The notes: generated from the letters alone by a model not told the origin. A stretch of 64,000 bases of DNA from Turbatrix aceti (GCA_963969345.1 OZ017770.1:2489246-2553245); one strand, 5' to 3'. Shown: positions 43,939 to 58,091, counted from the stretch's first letter. A program made the numbers and translations.

Positions 43939-45224
43939 AAATATCAGTCTACGAATGCAAATTTTAATCCCAACCGGTGTTGTTGTTTTTTGTTTTAATT
44001 TTGTATCACAATGTATTGCATTTATCCCATGCTCAGACATCTTACCAGTGTCACTGATTTTCACGCATCAATAAAATTGTTTTTGGATGGACAGAAGATT
44101 GGCAATTGTTCATTCCTTCACACACCACAGCGATGTCTGAGTGAGTAAGTGAGAACAAACGAACAGACAAGGCGCTCGCAGAAAGAGAGCAATCTACTAA
44201 TGAATCAATCCTCTCTTCCGCCTTGAAATAAGAATAAGAAATAAGAATCAGCTGGTACGAACGTGGCCACCAGCTGTCAGAAAACCGCTCGCCGCTAATA
44301 GTAAACCACCAAAAGTGCAGAAAGGACCAGGACTTTTACGCTCTTTCAAAACAACAACAATGAATTATTTACGACTTCAAGGGCTACTAAACTGCGCGCT
44401 GCGTGGCCAGTTATCCAAATATATCTTCGGGATAAGCCCAAAAAATATAGCAGAAATAGGTGACCAGCAACAGATTTTTTGACTGGTCTATTTCCAAAAC
44501 AAGTATATCATGAAGAATAAAAAATACAGATTATCTGAGCAGTTTATCCGATTGTGTTGATGATTTGTAAAATAACGTTTGATGACGCAGCGCTAAAAAA
44601 AACGCACAACAATGCGTGTATGCAGAATCATCATTATGTATACCAGCGGCAACGTTCGCTTTGTACAACAATATTTATGCTCTTAGTCGCTTAAACGGCT
44701 ATATGGGCCATATATACACATAAATATGTATATATATCCCTTCCCAAGCAAAATTTTGACAGCCCAGTAAATACTGCGCGAACAAATTTTGTTAACGGTC
44801 AGTCGGTCAACTACGCAGTGAAAGGAAGCCCGAGCCAGCGAGCAGTAGTTGTGCGTTCGCGTTCGTTGTGACCACTACTCTGGTATTGTGTGACCTCGCC
44901 TCATTCTTTCAATGCGCCGCTGTAAATTTTTTGCTCTATTTTTTTCTGTCTTTTGCAATGCCGTTTCCAAACTCGTTGCAGAGGAAACCATTTTTTTTAG
45001 CGGTTTATGTTTGACATTGTTGTTGCAGGCTGTGGTGAATTTTAAAAGTAGTTGAATTGTTCGCAGCAGCACTCTTTTGCGCGACAGGGATGAGTCACGA
45101 GATTGATTGTTTTTTATATGATTTTTTTCCGCTTGTCTATTGGTAAACATTTTCAGGGTGTGCTTCTACTTCTACGCCGTTGATGATCGTCTAACCGATA
45201 TCGATTTCCCTTCTCTTTATTACG
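43939..45224. other. 1.3 kb intergenic region
   Basis: SLC12 3' UTR (AATAAA 44070) followed by the ABCA upstream region. A 91-codon minus-strand frame at 44875-45150 is basic and unrecognised. TATATA-rich tract at ~44700-44740. Confidence 0.4.
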
Positions 45225-48200
45225 ATGTTCTGGCGGCATGTCTGGCTGCTTACTCAGAAGAACTTCTTGGTTATCAAGCGCTCAAAAAAGTGGTTTTTCT
45301 TTGAGATCTTATTTGCACTACTGCTCGTCCCGCTTTTTGCCTTCGTCGTCTACGTAATGACTTTCACCTATTTTTTTCCGTGCGCTAATTATCCCATTTT
45401 TAGAAGACGACTTCTGAAATATCCGAAAGCAGGTACTATGGTGCTGTGCGAATTACCGGCGATCACGATGATCTCGTTCGTACCGTTCCACACATTCAGC
45501 GTATCCAAAGTCGAATGTGTCATGGCAACAAAACCCTCGCTTACTAGTAAGCTTTTTTACACTCATTTCGCCTGATTGCAAACTATTTTTTTTGCAGCAC
45601 GAAGTACATCGAAGGCAAACGAATCATGAACGAACTTGAAAAGCGATATTCGAATCGAAAGAGCCAAATTTTGGTTCAGAAGTTTCCGTCGCTTGAAGCC
45701 ATGACAAAGGCTCTCCTCGATGACGTCAGCGTTACCGCGAATCGCATTTGTGGAAAGTACATCGGTCAGCATTTTTACTTTGATTTCAAACTCTAAGGCA
45801 ACGTTTTATAGGCGGAGTTTTCATCGTCCAGGCCAGTATCCGGCAAAAAAGATTCAACTACCGAATCTTTATCCCGAATCGTGATTCGAGTGAATGGTTT
45901 ACGAACAAGTTTTGGCCAGATGACGGTCCGTATGGTGCGCTGGCCGATATCAACTCTATTCCGAGTCGTCCAAACTACTGGTCAACAGGCTTTTTGACTT
46001 TTCAATTTGCTCTCGATCAAATTTTCCTAAAGTCTGTGAACAAAAGCCTGGACATCGATTTCAATGTAGTCCGCTTTCCGACTCCAACATACCGCAACAA
46101 CGGTCTGCTAGCGATTCTCAAAACAATGCCGATTTTATTTGTGCTTCTTGTTCTGGCTGTCATGATTCATACGGCCAAGGAGATTTCGAGCGAAAAAGAA
46201 GCCGGCATCAAGACGCATCTCACGGTCATGGGCCTTCGATCTGTAGCGTTTTATGCGTCTCACTTTGTCACGGCACTCCTCAAAATCATTGTTGTTATGT
46301 GCTCGGCCTCTATTATCCTTTCTCTGGGTTTTGAGGTACGTTTTACCGTTTTTTTAGGATTTTAAAGCCGTGGTTTTATATTTCAGAGCATTTCACCGAC
46401 CTTGTTCATTGCATTCTGCCTTGCGTTTGGCATCTCTGCCGTCCTCTTCAGCATCCTGATATCAGTTTTGTTCCGCAGCTCTTGTATGGCTGTATCTGCC
46501 GTTCTGTTCCTCTGGTTTGGCCTTTTTGTCCTTGATGCCGTGATCAGTATCTCACCAACTCGCCTTGGATTGTGCTTCTTCTCATCGCTCAACATGTTTA
46601 CTGCCTTTCACCTCGGCCTTCTCGCTATGAGCAGCTATGAAAGCAGACGTAGGCTTTACCCTCTCTTTCTCACTGTACAATAATCCTTTACAGTGATTCC
46701 TCTGACATGGTTGAACATGTTCGATGAATCAACAACCTCATTTTCCATCGGCTGCGCTTTTCTGATGCTGGTCTTCGACATTCTCTTGCAGTGCGCCTTG
46801 ATTTATTATCTCGATGCTGTTTGGCCGACCGATGACTCACCAACGAAATCGCCCTTTTTCATTTTCCCCTGTTTGGAAGCTCCGGAGAACGAAATTGAAT
46901 TTAATCCTGATGGTCAGGCAGCCTACGCGGAGTACTGCGAACCGGACTCTGGCCCTGGAAAAGATGAAGCGGATATCTGTATCCAGAAGATGTGCAAGAT
47001 TTACGATGGTCAGCAGATTGCAGTTGACGGACTCTCGTTGAATGCCTACTGTGGTCAGGTGACAGTTCTCCTCGGACACAACGGAGCCGGCAAGAGCACG
47101 ACTTTCTCTGTCATTTCCGGAATCTGTGAGCCAACCCAGGGTGAAGTGTTCATTTGCAACAAATCACTTTCCCGAAATCTGGCCGCCTGTCAGCAAAAGA
47201 TCGGCTTTTGTCCTCAGTATAATCCTCTGTTTGACAAATTGACCGTCACTGAACATCTTCGATTGTACGGAAAGCTGAAGGATGCCACATGGGACAACGT
47301 TGATGAAAACAGCATCAAAAAGCTGATCGATAGTCATGGATTGGCTCACAAGGAGAATACCGTAAGTTGCCAGAATATAAATCATTGTAACTTATGTTTT
47401 TAATTTCAGCTTGCCGGAAGCCTGAGTGGCGGCATGAAACGCAAGCTCTGCGTGGCGATGGCGTTGATCGGCAACAGTCGCGTCGTTCTCCTCGATGAAC
47501 CTACTGCCGGCATGGATCCAGAAGCCCGAAATGACATTTGCCGAATGCTGGAAGCCGAAAAGAAGCACCGAACCATCCTGCTGACCACTCACTACATGGA
47601 AGAAGCCGACAAACTCGGTGACCAGATTGCCATCATGGTTAAGGGAAAACTCGTCTGTAAAGGTTCACCTGATTACTTGAAGAATAGATTCGGCACTGGC
47701 TACGTTCTGACGTTCGTCCTCGATTCGAAGTCCAATCAGAAGATGTCTGAGGAAGTGGTCCGGGAAATGCAGGATACGATCATCAAGCATATGAGAAAGT
47801 ACGTGCACAATGCGAAGGTCGAAAGCACCTGCGGCTATCAGTTTTCGGTCATCCTACCGACCAGTGGAAAACAACAGTACGTTTTTTTCAGTTGGGAGAG
47901 TTGTTAAAGTGGCCGTTTTTCAGCTTTGCGAATCTCTTTGAAGAACTCGAACAACATAAAACCGAACTCGGCATTTCTTCGTTTGGCTTGTCGCACAATA
48001 CTCTCGAACAAGTGTTTCTGAAAGTCGGTGAGATTGCGGATAACCAACACAGTTCCGTAGAAACTCCGACGAAGCTTGCTGAGTGGCTTTTTGATGGTTC
48101 GTACTGTAAGTTTTATTATTTACGGTATTAGCACTTGCATTTATCTTTTTTTTCAGCTCACGATCGCGAATTATTCAAGCCGTCTCTCTACTTCCGACAA

Positions 48201-50963
48201 ATCACTGCCGTCATTCAGCGATATTCCTACAATGCATTCCAGAACAAGCTTCGCACGTTCTTGCCTTTGGCTCTCGCCGTATTCTTCTTTGCTGCCCTTG
48301 CTTTTGCCCAGTTTGACAGTAGCAACGTCCAACAGAAGGATTTGAGTCTTCTGACTCAGGAGCCGCTGACCATCCCAATTTGCCTAGCTTCTTTGACTCG
48401 CAGTCCCGTTGATTTCGGTTTCATCGGCGCTAAGCTCTACCGATCACGCGTCCTCTCCATCTCACCGGCTACGAATCTCACGGAACAACTCCTCTTCCAT
48501 GCTTACGACTCACCTGCACTCGGCATCGGCGGATACGTTGCGCCCAACGGATCTGTGTTTGCCTACTTCAACGGTGCGGCCTTCCATGGACCTCCTCTGG
48601 CAGTGAGCTTTATTTCAAATTCTCTGCTTGCTGAGACGCCGGATTCGATTCGCGCCAGCATTGAAATTTATTCTTCTGCTGAAAATGCTCAGGAAAATGC
48701 ATCGGTTACCGTGGTTTTTGCAAATATTTTGACCATCATTTGCTTCTCCTTCCTGACGTCTGTCTTTGTCATGCCGTTGGTGGAAGACCGCATCAGCCGC
48801 TTCAAGCATCAACTTCTGCTTACCAAGTTGAACACTTTTCGGTACTGGATTGCGGTTACTATTTGGAACGCCGGAATTTATATTCTGTTTTGTTTCATCC
48901 TTGCATGCATCCTTGGCTTTTCCGGATGGATGAAGTCGTGCATGACTGCGTGAGTTTTTTTTAAATTTTATTTGTTTACAAGTTTCAAATAACACAGAAA
49001 TGTCAAAAACAATTACGATATAATTTTTGTTTACATCCTGTTTTTCAGGAACATTGCTTTTTGGTTCTTCTACTTCTGGAGTGCCGTTCCATACGTCTAC
49101 GTCGCTTCTTTCATCTTCACGTCACCGACCAAAGCCTTTGCCGCGTTGCTCTGCTGGAACGTGATTGCCGGCATCATGGCTTCCGGAACCATCGCCATTG
49201 CTGAGGCATTCACGACCGAAGAGATCAAAAACGTCATGACTATTCTCTTTTCCATCCTTTTACCGTCGTTTGCCCTGGGACACGGCGTGATGCGGGTGAC
49301 GCTTCAGTGCCCGGTCAACGTCGATGTCAGCATTACCGATTTCTCAGAAATTGGCAAGATTATGGCCTGCATGTTTGTATCCGGTCTGTTTTTCTGGATC
49401 TACCTGCTTTACCTCGAGAACACGTTCCACTGCGTAATTAACAAGTTTACGCATCGTTTCCAGCGACTGTACCAATCGGTAACGATTTTTTTGAATTTGT
49501 GGTCAAATGATAAGTACAGGTTCAGATCGAAGCGAAAGACGACACCGACGAACTCGACATCGACGTCAAGGCTGAACGAGACCGCATGACATTTATCTCG
49601 GACGAAGACCTCGCGCTCTCTGTTCGAAATGTTTCCAAGAACTTTGACAACTTCCGCGCCCTGAAGAACCTCACCTTCGGCGTCGACCCCACCGACTGCT
49701 TTGGTCTTCTCGGAGTAAACGGTGCCGGCAAGACAACAACGTTCGACATTCTTACCGGAAAACTGGCTCCTTCAAGTGGAAGCGCTTCTATCCGGGGTGT
49801 GAGCATCGATCGAATGCCCCCGATTGGCTACTGTCCTCAATTCGATGCCTTGGCTGGTGATTTGACTGGCCGTCAGCTGCTGACCATCATTGGCAACCTC
49901 AACGGTTTTGCCAATACTGCGACTCGTGTTGGCCGTGTTCTGGATGGTATTCACATGATTAAGCATGCGGATAAGGTTGTTTGTCATTACAGGTAGGTCT
50001 GGAGTGGCTTCAACACGTCAAACGCGCGCGCGCTAATTTTATTCTTGGCCCATGTCTGTTTTTGGTGAATAATTTATCTCGGAAATGTCTGTTTTTTTGC
50101 ATTTTCGAGTATTTTTTTGTGTAACAAGAGATGTCACTTTGCAAGCGCATCAAATAGCCAAACCGAAACCCGAATCCAAAATCAAAGTACATTCCCTAGA
50201 AAACCAATAAATAGTGACGTGGATCCCAAAATTGTTCACAAAACCATTTTCATTTTTTTAGCGGTGGTCAAAAACGTCGCCTCTCCATCGGTCTGACTCT
50301 GATGTCTCGAGCTTCTCTCATCATGTTGGACGAGCCAACCGCTGGAATCGACCCAAAAACGCGACGCCAGATCTGGAATCTGCTTTCTGCGGTGAGAGAT
50401 CAGAAAGTTGCAATGCTTTTGACGTCACACAGCATGGACGAGTGCGAAGCGCTCTGCAGTCGCATTGGCTTTCTCAACCGTGGCTCGCTTATCAGCATTG
50501 GAACAAGTCAGCATCTCAAGAGCCGTTACGGTAATTCATTCCTGCTTACCTTTACCATCACGAAGCCTGGTCGAATTGTTTTCCAATACCTCGACAAAGT
50601 TGTCACCCAGGAATTCCAGGTTTGTATTTTGCCATTGGCTGCTTGTATATATTTGTTGTTTTTTTCTTCCAGTGCCCGCCCTGCGTCGACCCACCGTATA
50701 CTCCTGTACTGCATTGGGAAGTGCCTCGTCAAGGCAACGACTCGTGGTCTGGTCTCTACCGAAAAGCTCAGAAAATTGCAACTCGTTTCGCTGTCGCCAA
50801 CTTTTCCGGTGACGAGCGACCTGTTATCAAGGATTTTTCCGTTACGCAAAATAGCCTGGAACAAGTTTTTCTGCGCCTTACCCAGCTTAGCGATTACTCC
50901 TGCCAGCGTAATCAGTGCTGCATCGAAACAACTCCTTATCCCGCGGACTGTGCTGCTGTTTAA
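45225..50963 (+). CDS. Full ABCA-subfamily lipid transporter
   Basis: Two-half ABC exporter of lipids (ABCA/CED-7 group). Thirteen exons: 45225-45353, 45404-45546, 45598-45764, 45812-46335, 46387-46648, 46694-47361, 47410-47876, 47924-48105, 48157-48949, 49049-49478, 49520-49992, 50262-50619, 50673-50963; 1628 aa. TM1 lies near the start, then a large loop and TM2-6 to ~residue 470. NBD1: Walker A GHNGAGKST (~537), signature LSGGMKRKL (~636), Walker B VVLLDEPTAGMDP. A second TMD follows, then NBD2: GVNGAGKTTTF (~1320), YSGGQKRRLSIG, LIMLDEPTAGIDP. ABCA hallmarks HNTLEQVFLKV and QNSLEQVFLRL follow the NBDs. Both ATP sites look intact. The length is that of short ABCAs (CED-7, ABCA3) rather than ABCA1. 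Confidence 0.93.
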
Positions 50964-51574
50964 TTAAGCTTTAACACGCCTTTAACTGTTTATAACTTTG
51001 TTCACTTGTTGTTTAATTCTTTTGCAATGTTCCATCATTTTCCCTCATAATTGGCGTACCTAACGGGTATCTGATACGGGAGTTCTTTTTTCACTGAAGT
51101 AAAGAGTGTCAGCACAAATCTGTATGTATTTTTCATCAACAAGTCAAAAATTAAGTGAGTGTCATCAATCTTTAAAAAAAGAACAAAGGAGACTATATAC
51201 TACACAATGGATGGAGTTAGTTGATAGCAGGATAGTTGTACTTTCAAAACAACAGCACATTCGTAGGTAAATACCACCACCAGTTCGACGTATGTACTAC
51301 GTTCAGTGAGAAATGCAATTGAACCAGCAAAAAAATATTTGTATTGTGCACTTTGTTAAGGAATGATTTTTTTGTGCCTTTTCATTGTTTTTTGTTTTTG
51401 TTCAGCATGATGCGAGGATTGTTATCCTGATGTCAAATAATAAGTAAGAGAGAAGAAGCACAAGTGAAATAGACTACAACACAGTGCATTTTGGTTAGAT
51501 ATGTGACGACGGGTATACATATACGTTACAATGGGAAAGGGAATGTGAACAAAAATTAGACAGTCAAATAAGAA
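50964..51574. other. Convergent intergenic interval
   Basis: 3' UTRs of ABCA (plus) and the globin gene (minus). No canonical AATAAA close to the ABCA stop, and no gene seen. Confidence 0.4.
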
Positions 51575-54500
51575 TTAGTACATGCGAGCTTGCGACCAGT
51601 ATGCTTCTGGTATCGCATTATTTTTGGTCGGAGTAGTGGATTGCGTTGTTTCCGGATTTGGCTTTGTTATACTCATCTCGGAACACTGACGGATGAGAGT
51701 TCCGGTATAGCTAGGTGCACACGGAAAATCCGTGCTGTCGGTAGACTGATCTGACGACTGGCTAAACAGAGCATTGAAGCACTGCGAGTTCCGGCGAAGA
51801 AAGCGTATCTAAAGAATGTGGGGGGTAGATAGGAACAAATAGTTTACTCATAAGTACTCATCATACCTGTTGGTAGTAGCCGTCGCGCACATTGCTGAAC
51901 ATCAACTCGACAAGCTCAGCCCACGCCTCAATTGCTTCGGTTGGCTGTAAGACAAACAATGATGACCCTTTTGATCGAACACAAAATGACGTGATAGAAA
52001 ACACGTTACCTGATGCGCTGCACCATCAAGGAACACACACTCGGTCGTGAGTGCATTTGCCATGACGGCAAAATAATCCGCTTTGAATCCTATGCTTCGT
52101 CTTGATACCTGTGCGATACCAAATTCCATTGATATTTCGCGAATCTTAAATCCCTTGATAACGCATTTGTAGCACAAAAGCCAACAAACCTTTTCCGCAC
52201 TCTGAATATTGGCAACGACGTCAGCGAGATATTTTCGGAAGGATCCAATGAAGTCGTTCCAGTTCTCGGTGGACATGTTAGAGCAATAGGATGCAAAGTC
52301 TTCGCGTTTATGGGCCATGCGACCAATTACCCGAGAAGAAACGTCACCGCGGGCATTTTCCATACAATACATGATAATAGCTTGCGATGAGCTTGAAATC
52401 TGGGGCAACCGTTTTGTAGTCGTCGTTGGGGTTACCCGGGATGGACTTATTTCGCCTGTCTTTGCGTTCAGGTTACCTGCATGGAAAGATTTTGAAGCAC
52501 GCTGGTTTCTTTGCATGGCCAAAATCTGAAATTAAGCAACGTCAACAATCGCCAAGGACAATGACAAAAATAGAAAAAGAAAGAAAGGATTACCCGGACG
52601 TCAGTATTTAATCTTTTTCCGGACATAGGACGCGACAGAAGGTTAGCATCGATCGATCCGTTGTTGCTTAAGTCGGTAGTTCCAGATTTCTCGGAAGAAT
52701 TGTCGGTCAGTACACTATCTTCAGATACAGTGGAGTCCAATCGACGTGGCTTTTCCTTTTTGGTAGGAATGGAGTGGTCCAGGGAGCCAAACGATTCAGT
52801 TTTGTCACGCATCGACTGGATGCCATTCAAGCGTGAATCTATTTGACCCATTGAACGCTGAAAATTGTTCCGTAACATTATTTTTTTTCGTGTTATTAGA
52901 AATGTCTGCGTGTACGTAATAGAACAGAAAAAACATTAAAATCGAACAGCACAAAAAAAGAAAGCCGAAGCCAGACCAAACTTCCGTGGTTACGGGTATT
53001 ATGCAGGAGCTAGGCTGAGCTAGACATGACATGGCATATCATACTACAATAGCACACAAAGACTCAAAACTATGACATAAGAACAACAACCTTATTCACG
53101 TTTTTTTCTCCAAAGGAAAGTGAATAATGGAGACAAGAAATTGTAGATACCGCGTGTTTTACAGGAAAAAAAGAGGCTTTACCTTTGTTAGCAGAAGCCG
53201 CCTTGTCTTCTCGTTTTGTGCCTATTGGAATGTTTGCATACCGAATATTTGAAATATAAGTAAGAGTTTACAAAAAGCGGAACAATTCAAAAAACAAAGG
53301 GAAACAAGTTGCACTTCATTAATTTGCAAATTCAAGAACAAAGGACAAATGACTTTGGTTAACAATACCCCCTCGTAAGTCAGGAGTGCAAATGCAACCC
53401 CCTCAATCCATCCACGAGAGATGGACCATCTCTTAACCCCCCGATAATGGTAATCGTGACGCGGGAACCATCGAATTGTGTCGAAAAATATCTTGACAAC
53501 ATTCAGAGTTTGTTATTAACCCCCAAACGAGTGCGACTAATACTGCTACGAAGCGAAGGGCGCAGGCTAATTACTTCATTGATATGAAATGCCTGCAGCA
53601 ACAGAAAAAAATGTATCAAAGTCATTAGACGCAAAGTTATTACGTGACAAACTACGTCGTCCTGGAAACGATTGGCCACAAAAGTTCTGGAATTGTGACA
53701 AGGTGCGGCGTATACCGACGCTACGCTATCACAATGCCGTGGCAGCACGTAAAGGGATGAAAGGATTCGCGGCGTTGTCGCTACGCACATTAAGAGGTCT
53801 TCCTTGATGTGAAAAGCGCATTTTCATGTTTTTTTTTCGTATTATAATGTCATACAATGACATTACTTCTTAGTACCGAATAAGGGAAAGGATTTCTTTT
53901 CCGGTAACTGACGTGATGATTACAAAGGGCCTCAAAAGCAGGAATTCTAAATAGACAACCTATATGCACAATGGATAATTATAGAACAGCTATTGTAAGT
54001 GTTTGTTTCTCCCAAATGATACCAGATAAATGTTCCACCCACTTGATGTCCTGTGTTGAGTAATGAGGCTTCAAGTGGCGTAATACCGGAATGAAGAGAA
54101 AACAAAAAGTCAACGCACCTGGAATGCACGTCGAAAACTGAGTCGTTTACTCTTGGACGCCTGCGGTGGTATAGCGGGCTTGGCGCTCATATCATTCATG
54201 TGAATGCCACTTGGAGTAGATGCACTCGTCGATTTAGTGCGTGATCCTATGTTAAATATGTTTGGCAACAGACGGGTTGAAAGCTTAGACGTCGAGTCTG
54301 AAAGACAGGTTTTTTAATAAACTTGGTGACGCAAAAACATGCAAAAATGCCATGCTTAAAAAAGGGATATGGAAATAAAAACCGACCAGATTTCACAAAT
54401 TCATGTATGTGGTTTCGCCTCTTGGCAAGCTTCTCAGTCGAAGGTGGTGTCTGTGTACTCTTTTCCTCCATCACGGAGTTTACACGTGATGATTTACGAG

Positions 54501-55129
54501 ATAGCGTCAATGGGGGCTGATGAGCAGAAACTTTGTCGCTGGCAGACTCGTTGTCAGTCGGCACATTCGGCAAGAGTCGCCGCGGTGTTGAGGATAATCG
54601 GCACTGCGGCAGTCCTAAAATTGTAATATGGCTTCATGATTTATTGGATAGAGACACCCGTCAACAACCTTGCTCCACGTCTAGCTGAAACATGACGGCT
54701 TCTTTTTCAGATAAAGAGCGTCCATGAAAGCGTAGAGGAAGCGGATGGTTTGACGGGTCTGCAAAGAAAAAAATACATTTCTGTTCTTGACAAAAAATCA
54801 GTTGCACATGTCCATAAATATATACGATAGCCAGGAAAGGATGGGGAAATTAAAGGGGAGGCTTGCTGTCAAAAACACAAAATGTATCGTAGGAGGCAAA
54901 GGGGAAAAGCGCCCTGCTTCAAAGTATTTGATATTCAGAAAATGCATGAAGTGGTTGTTTTGATGTGTTTCTAGCCCACGGCTTGGACGAAACACTATCG
55001 CTGTTACATGAACCATTCTGCGGGCTTACCTGGCAATGTGGGGAGCTGAATGAAAGGTGTCAACGACGGCGACGGGGATGACGAATGGGGTACACATGCT
55101 GTCCGCGCGCTCAGGTGGATTTCAGGCAT
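51575..55129 (-). CDS. Nematode-type globin with long N-terminal extension
   Basis: Nine exons (minus): 55030-55129, 54669-54758, 54387-54614, 54119-54297, 52594-52857, 52190-52525, 52010-52144, 51867-51944, 51575-51808; 547 aa. Residues 1-~320 are disordered, Ser/Thr/Pro-rich and basic. The globin domain (about 330-475) shows MYCMENARGDVSSRVIGRM (helices A/B), WNDFIGSFRKYLADVVANI (E), IGFKADYFAVMANALTTECV (G) and EAWAELVELMFSNVRDGYY (H), the pattern of worm globins. At the proximal F8 position, where relatives have His (GxxHV), this protein has Gln411 (FGIAQVS), so haem binding is doubtful. The tail is Ser/Thr-rich. The 45-nt intron 52145-52189 is in frame and could also be read through. Exon 1 is the least certain. 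Confidence 0.8.
53503..53592 (-). other. Possible alternative terminal exon of the globin gene
   Basis: Inside the 1.26-kb intron between 54119 and 52857, an acceptor (GTTGCTGCAG) precedes 29 codons plus TGA that join in frame to the exon ending ...SFRRAFQ. They would give a basic Ser/Arg tail (ISLRPSLRSSISRTRLG). Using it would make a short protein without the globin domain. Confidence 0.3.
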
Positions 55130-58091
55130 TGTCAAAAATGCATTCAAATAATACCTACTGCGATTCTGATTAAAAGGCATAAGCCATAACCAAGAGCTAA
55201 CGTATTCAAAAATTTCGCATGGAATATGTAATTATGGAATCCGTAAGAAAGCGAATGATGTAGGCCTAGAGAAACAAACGCAGCACTGCAGCTATCGTGC
55301 ACGTTTCACATCGCTGATAAAGTTTAGTACAAGCTTGAATGGAATCAAAATAATTAAAAATGACATGTTGTTGCGCTTTGTGTTAGACAAGTTTAATTTT
55401 TAAGCATGAGATACAAAAAACAAAACAACAAGTATAAAAAAGTTCAGTTCATAGAAAGTTTGCATGGTTGCTACAACGCAGGTAGTAAGGGGGTTTTAAT
55501 TAGTGTGTTATCAAGACTGATGCAAAAATTGAGCAGAGGTTCACATAACAATGAAAAGTAAGCAACCGGTGCAACGAAACGAAAAAATCGCTGCAGCTGT
55601 TGTTACGAGGGCACATTTAGATTTTTTTTAATAATCGTTCATGAAATAGAATTTAAGCTAATTTCAAACTCTGAACATATGGTTCGGCATTGGTACCGCA
55701 TAGTGATCATCGCAGTGAATAAAAAAGTTTTCATCTGCAAAAAAAAGTAATAACAAACAGGGCACGGCACAATAAAAGACTATTCTCATATTCTGCTATC
55801 AATAGAACTAGAAACAAGCCATTTCCAAGGTTTATTTATTTATTTATTTCACCATTACTCAGTGGTTAGTTATCATTAGACCAGATGTTAGGAGGCATTG
55901 TAAGTGTCATTGAATTACGTGATCAATTAAGCTTTTTTTTTCTATCCGGAGTAGAGGAGTGCAGCTTCCAACCATATGGTTCAAGTTTCCATTGCGTCTA
56001 GATAAAAAAATATGAAGGCATTTAATGAGAAACAAAGATTTAAACCACGCTTCGCTTAGCTCTTTTTAAACGTATATCTAATTACGCGCCTAAATGAAGA
56101 TGTTCGAAAAAATATATGATTTCACTTCAACAAATCATGTAGCAACGAGCTCGGTGAAATCTCGTCAACGCGTATGCTCGTGAGCCAATCTACTTTTTGG
56201 AAGAAGACATGGAGCACTTTGGGATCCTGTACGTCAGAAAATCTAAAAAATTACTATTATTAATAAAACATAATTCTGAACAAGAAATAATATTCCCTAA
56301 AAACCAGCAAGATTTTTGTTTGGGAATTTTTAAACGTAGCAGGTCATAAATTTGTTCAAAAACATCTTTTATCAGTCTGTTATTCCATTATATCAGCATA
56401 GGTTGTGGGGACAACAAAAGTGCAAAGCCAGCATTCATAGTGGTAAAAAGCGATGTAATAAAGAAAAAGCTTGATTGCCATTCAAGCGTAATGCCTTTTA
56501 CACCAAATAAAAACTGTTTTTGTTGTACTTTCTAGCAGTTGTTGTCGGATGCGACGTAAAATGAACGTATTTACTTGTAGTGTTGATTTTTCTTGAATTT
56601 TTCTGGCCTCGTTTCACTTTTATGTTATTGCCGTCCTTTGGCGTCATTTGCACGCAGGGTTGGTGAGTGCTCACGGAATTGTTCTTGCTCAAAACACAGC
56701 GGATCAAAAACAGCAAAATTGATATAAATCACGGTCTTGAAAAAAATGGAAGACAGCTTCTTGGACGTAAGAGCAAAAAAAATTGCTGACAGGTGCTTAA
56801 GCATCATAAATTATAAAAAAAACGATTCTTCAAAAATCATAAGGTTGAGAAATGTTTTGACATCGTTTTATGAAACTTATATTATTTAAAATCGTTTTAA
56901 AAGTATTACGTAACCTAGCAAATGCAGAACGAGTTTCCTTCCAATCCCGCTTGCACGCCATCGACGTCAGCCTTCTCGCGTCACTTCGCCGCAACACCCT
57001 GGGCTGACATGAAATCATAGGGATTGTATCGGCCACCCACATTTGTAATAATTAATTTAAAGAGCACTCATTTTTGTAGCAATTAAGAGAAACACTCACG
57101 CAACAGTGTTTGACTGATTTAGAATCTTTTTTTTTTCTGTCACGTGATTTCCAAGAAGTAATCAAATCCCCGGCCTGCCCGTAAACCTGAAAGCATCAGA
57201 CCCCGATGTCCCCATAAAATCTTCACTACCATGCTTCACAATTTATTTCGGCTCTCTGTGGACTAAAAAACAATCTCAATTTTTTTTGCGCCGAGTTCAG
57301 CACATTTCATAACAAGTATGTGGTGTGGTACAAGGACAGATATTTGTAGCAAATAAATGTTTTACTGTGTATATTAAAGTGTGTGTGTGTATGTGTGTTT
57401 GTGTGTGTGTGTGTGTGAGTGAGAGAATCATTCTGTATGTGTTTAAAACTTATACTAATAAAAAAACAATGAACGAATAGATGATAATTAGTAGTGACAT
57501 CTGTGTTGTATTTCGACTATACAAAAAATAATAATAATAAATGGAAACGGTATAGGAAAATTTCCCCGCGTTCAAATTACAAAAAATAGAGAGATTTAAA
57601 AAGAGAGAAATAAAGTAAAGCGCAAAGAGTATAACAGTAATGATGTTCCACCGGTAAGTGGTTGTAACTCATAAATAGTATCAACATATCCGGGAAGAAT
57701 AGCTTCTGGATTGATTTCCCGTTCAGAATAATATTTAAAAAAATGTTAATATGGTCAAAAAATATACTAAATATCAAAAATGAGAGGATTTATGGATGGG
57801 CTTTCGAAGCAAGTAAAGTAAAGGTTCGAATGATACTTTTCAGTCCTTGGGAATGAACAAAGATAGTATAAAATACACCGGTTTTGAAATCTGTTAGTAT
57901 ATACGAAAAATAGGTACGAATGCACAATATGAATAGAAATCATAAAACGTGAAGTTTGCAACAGATTAAAAAGGTTACACAACTTAAAAAACAACGAATG
58001 AGTTGGAACGATAATGTGATTTAATGACCGAACAGGTAAGGATAAAATAATTCTTTGAGTGTGCGCGGATGAGTTAGGGTTGAGGATCGCG
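55130..58091. other. 3 kb intergenic region
   Basis: AT-rich DNA between the globin 5' end and the PDE2 3' end. It holds a short TTTA tract (~55831-55849) and a GT microsatellite (57379-57424). Open frames are below ~135 codons and unrecognised (the longest, 57767-58171, overlaps the PDE2 end). Possible globin regulatory DNA. Confidence 0.4.
57379..57424. repeat. (GT)n microsatellite
   Basis: Interrupted GT dinucleotide run of about 46 bp. Confidence 0.85.
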
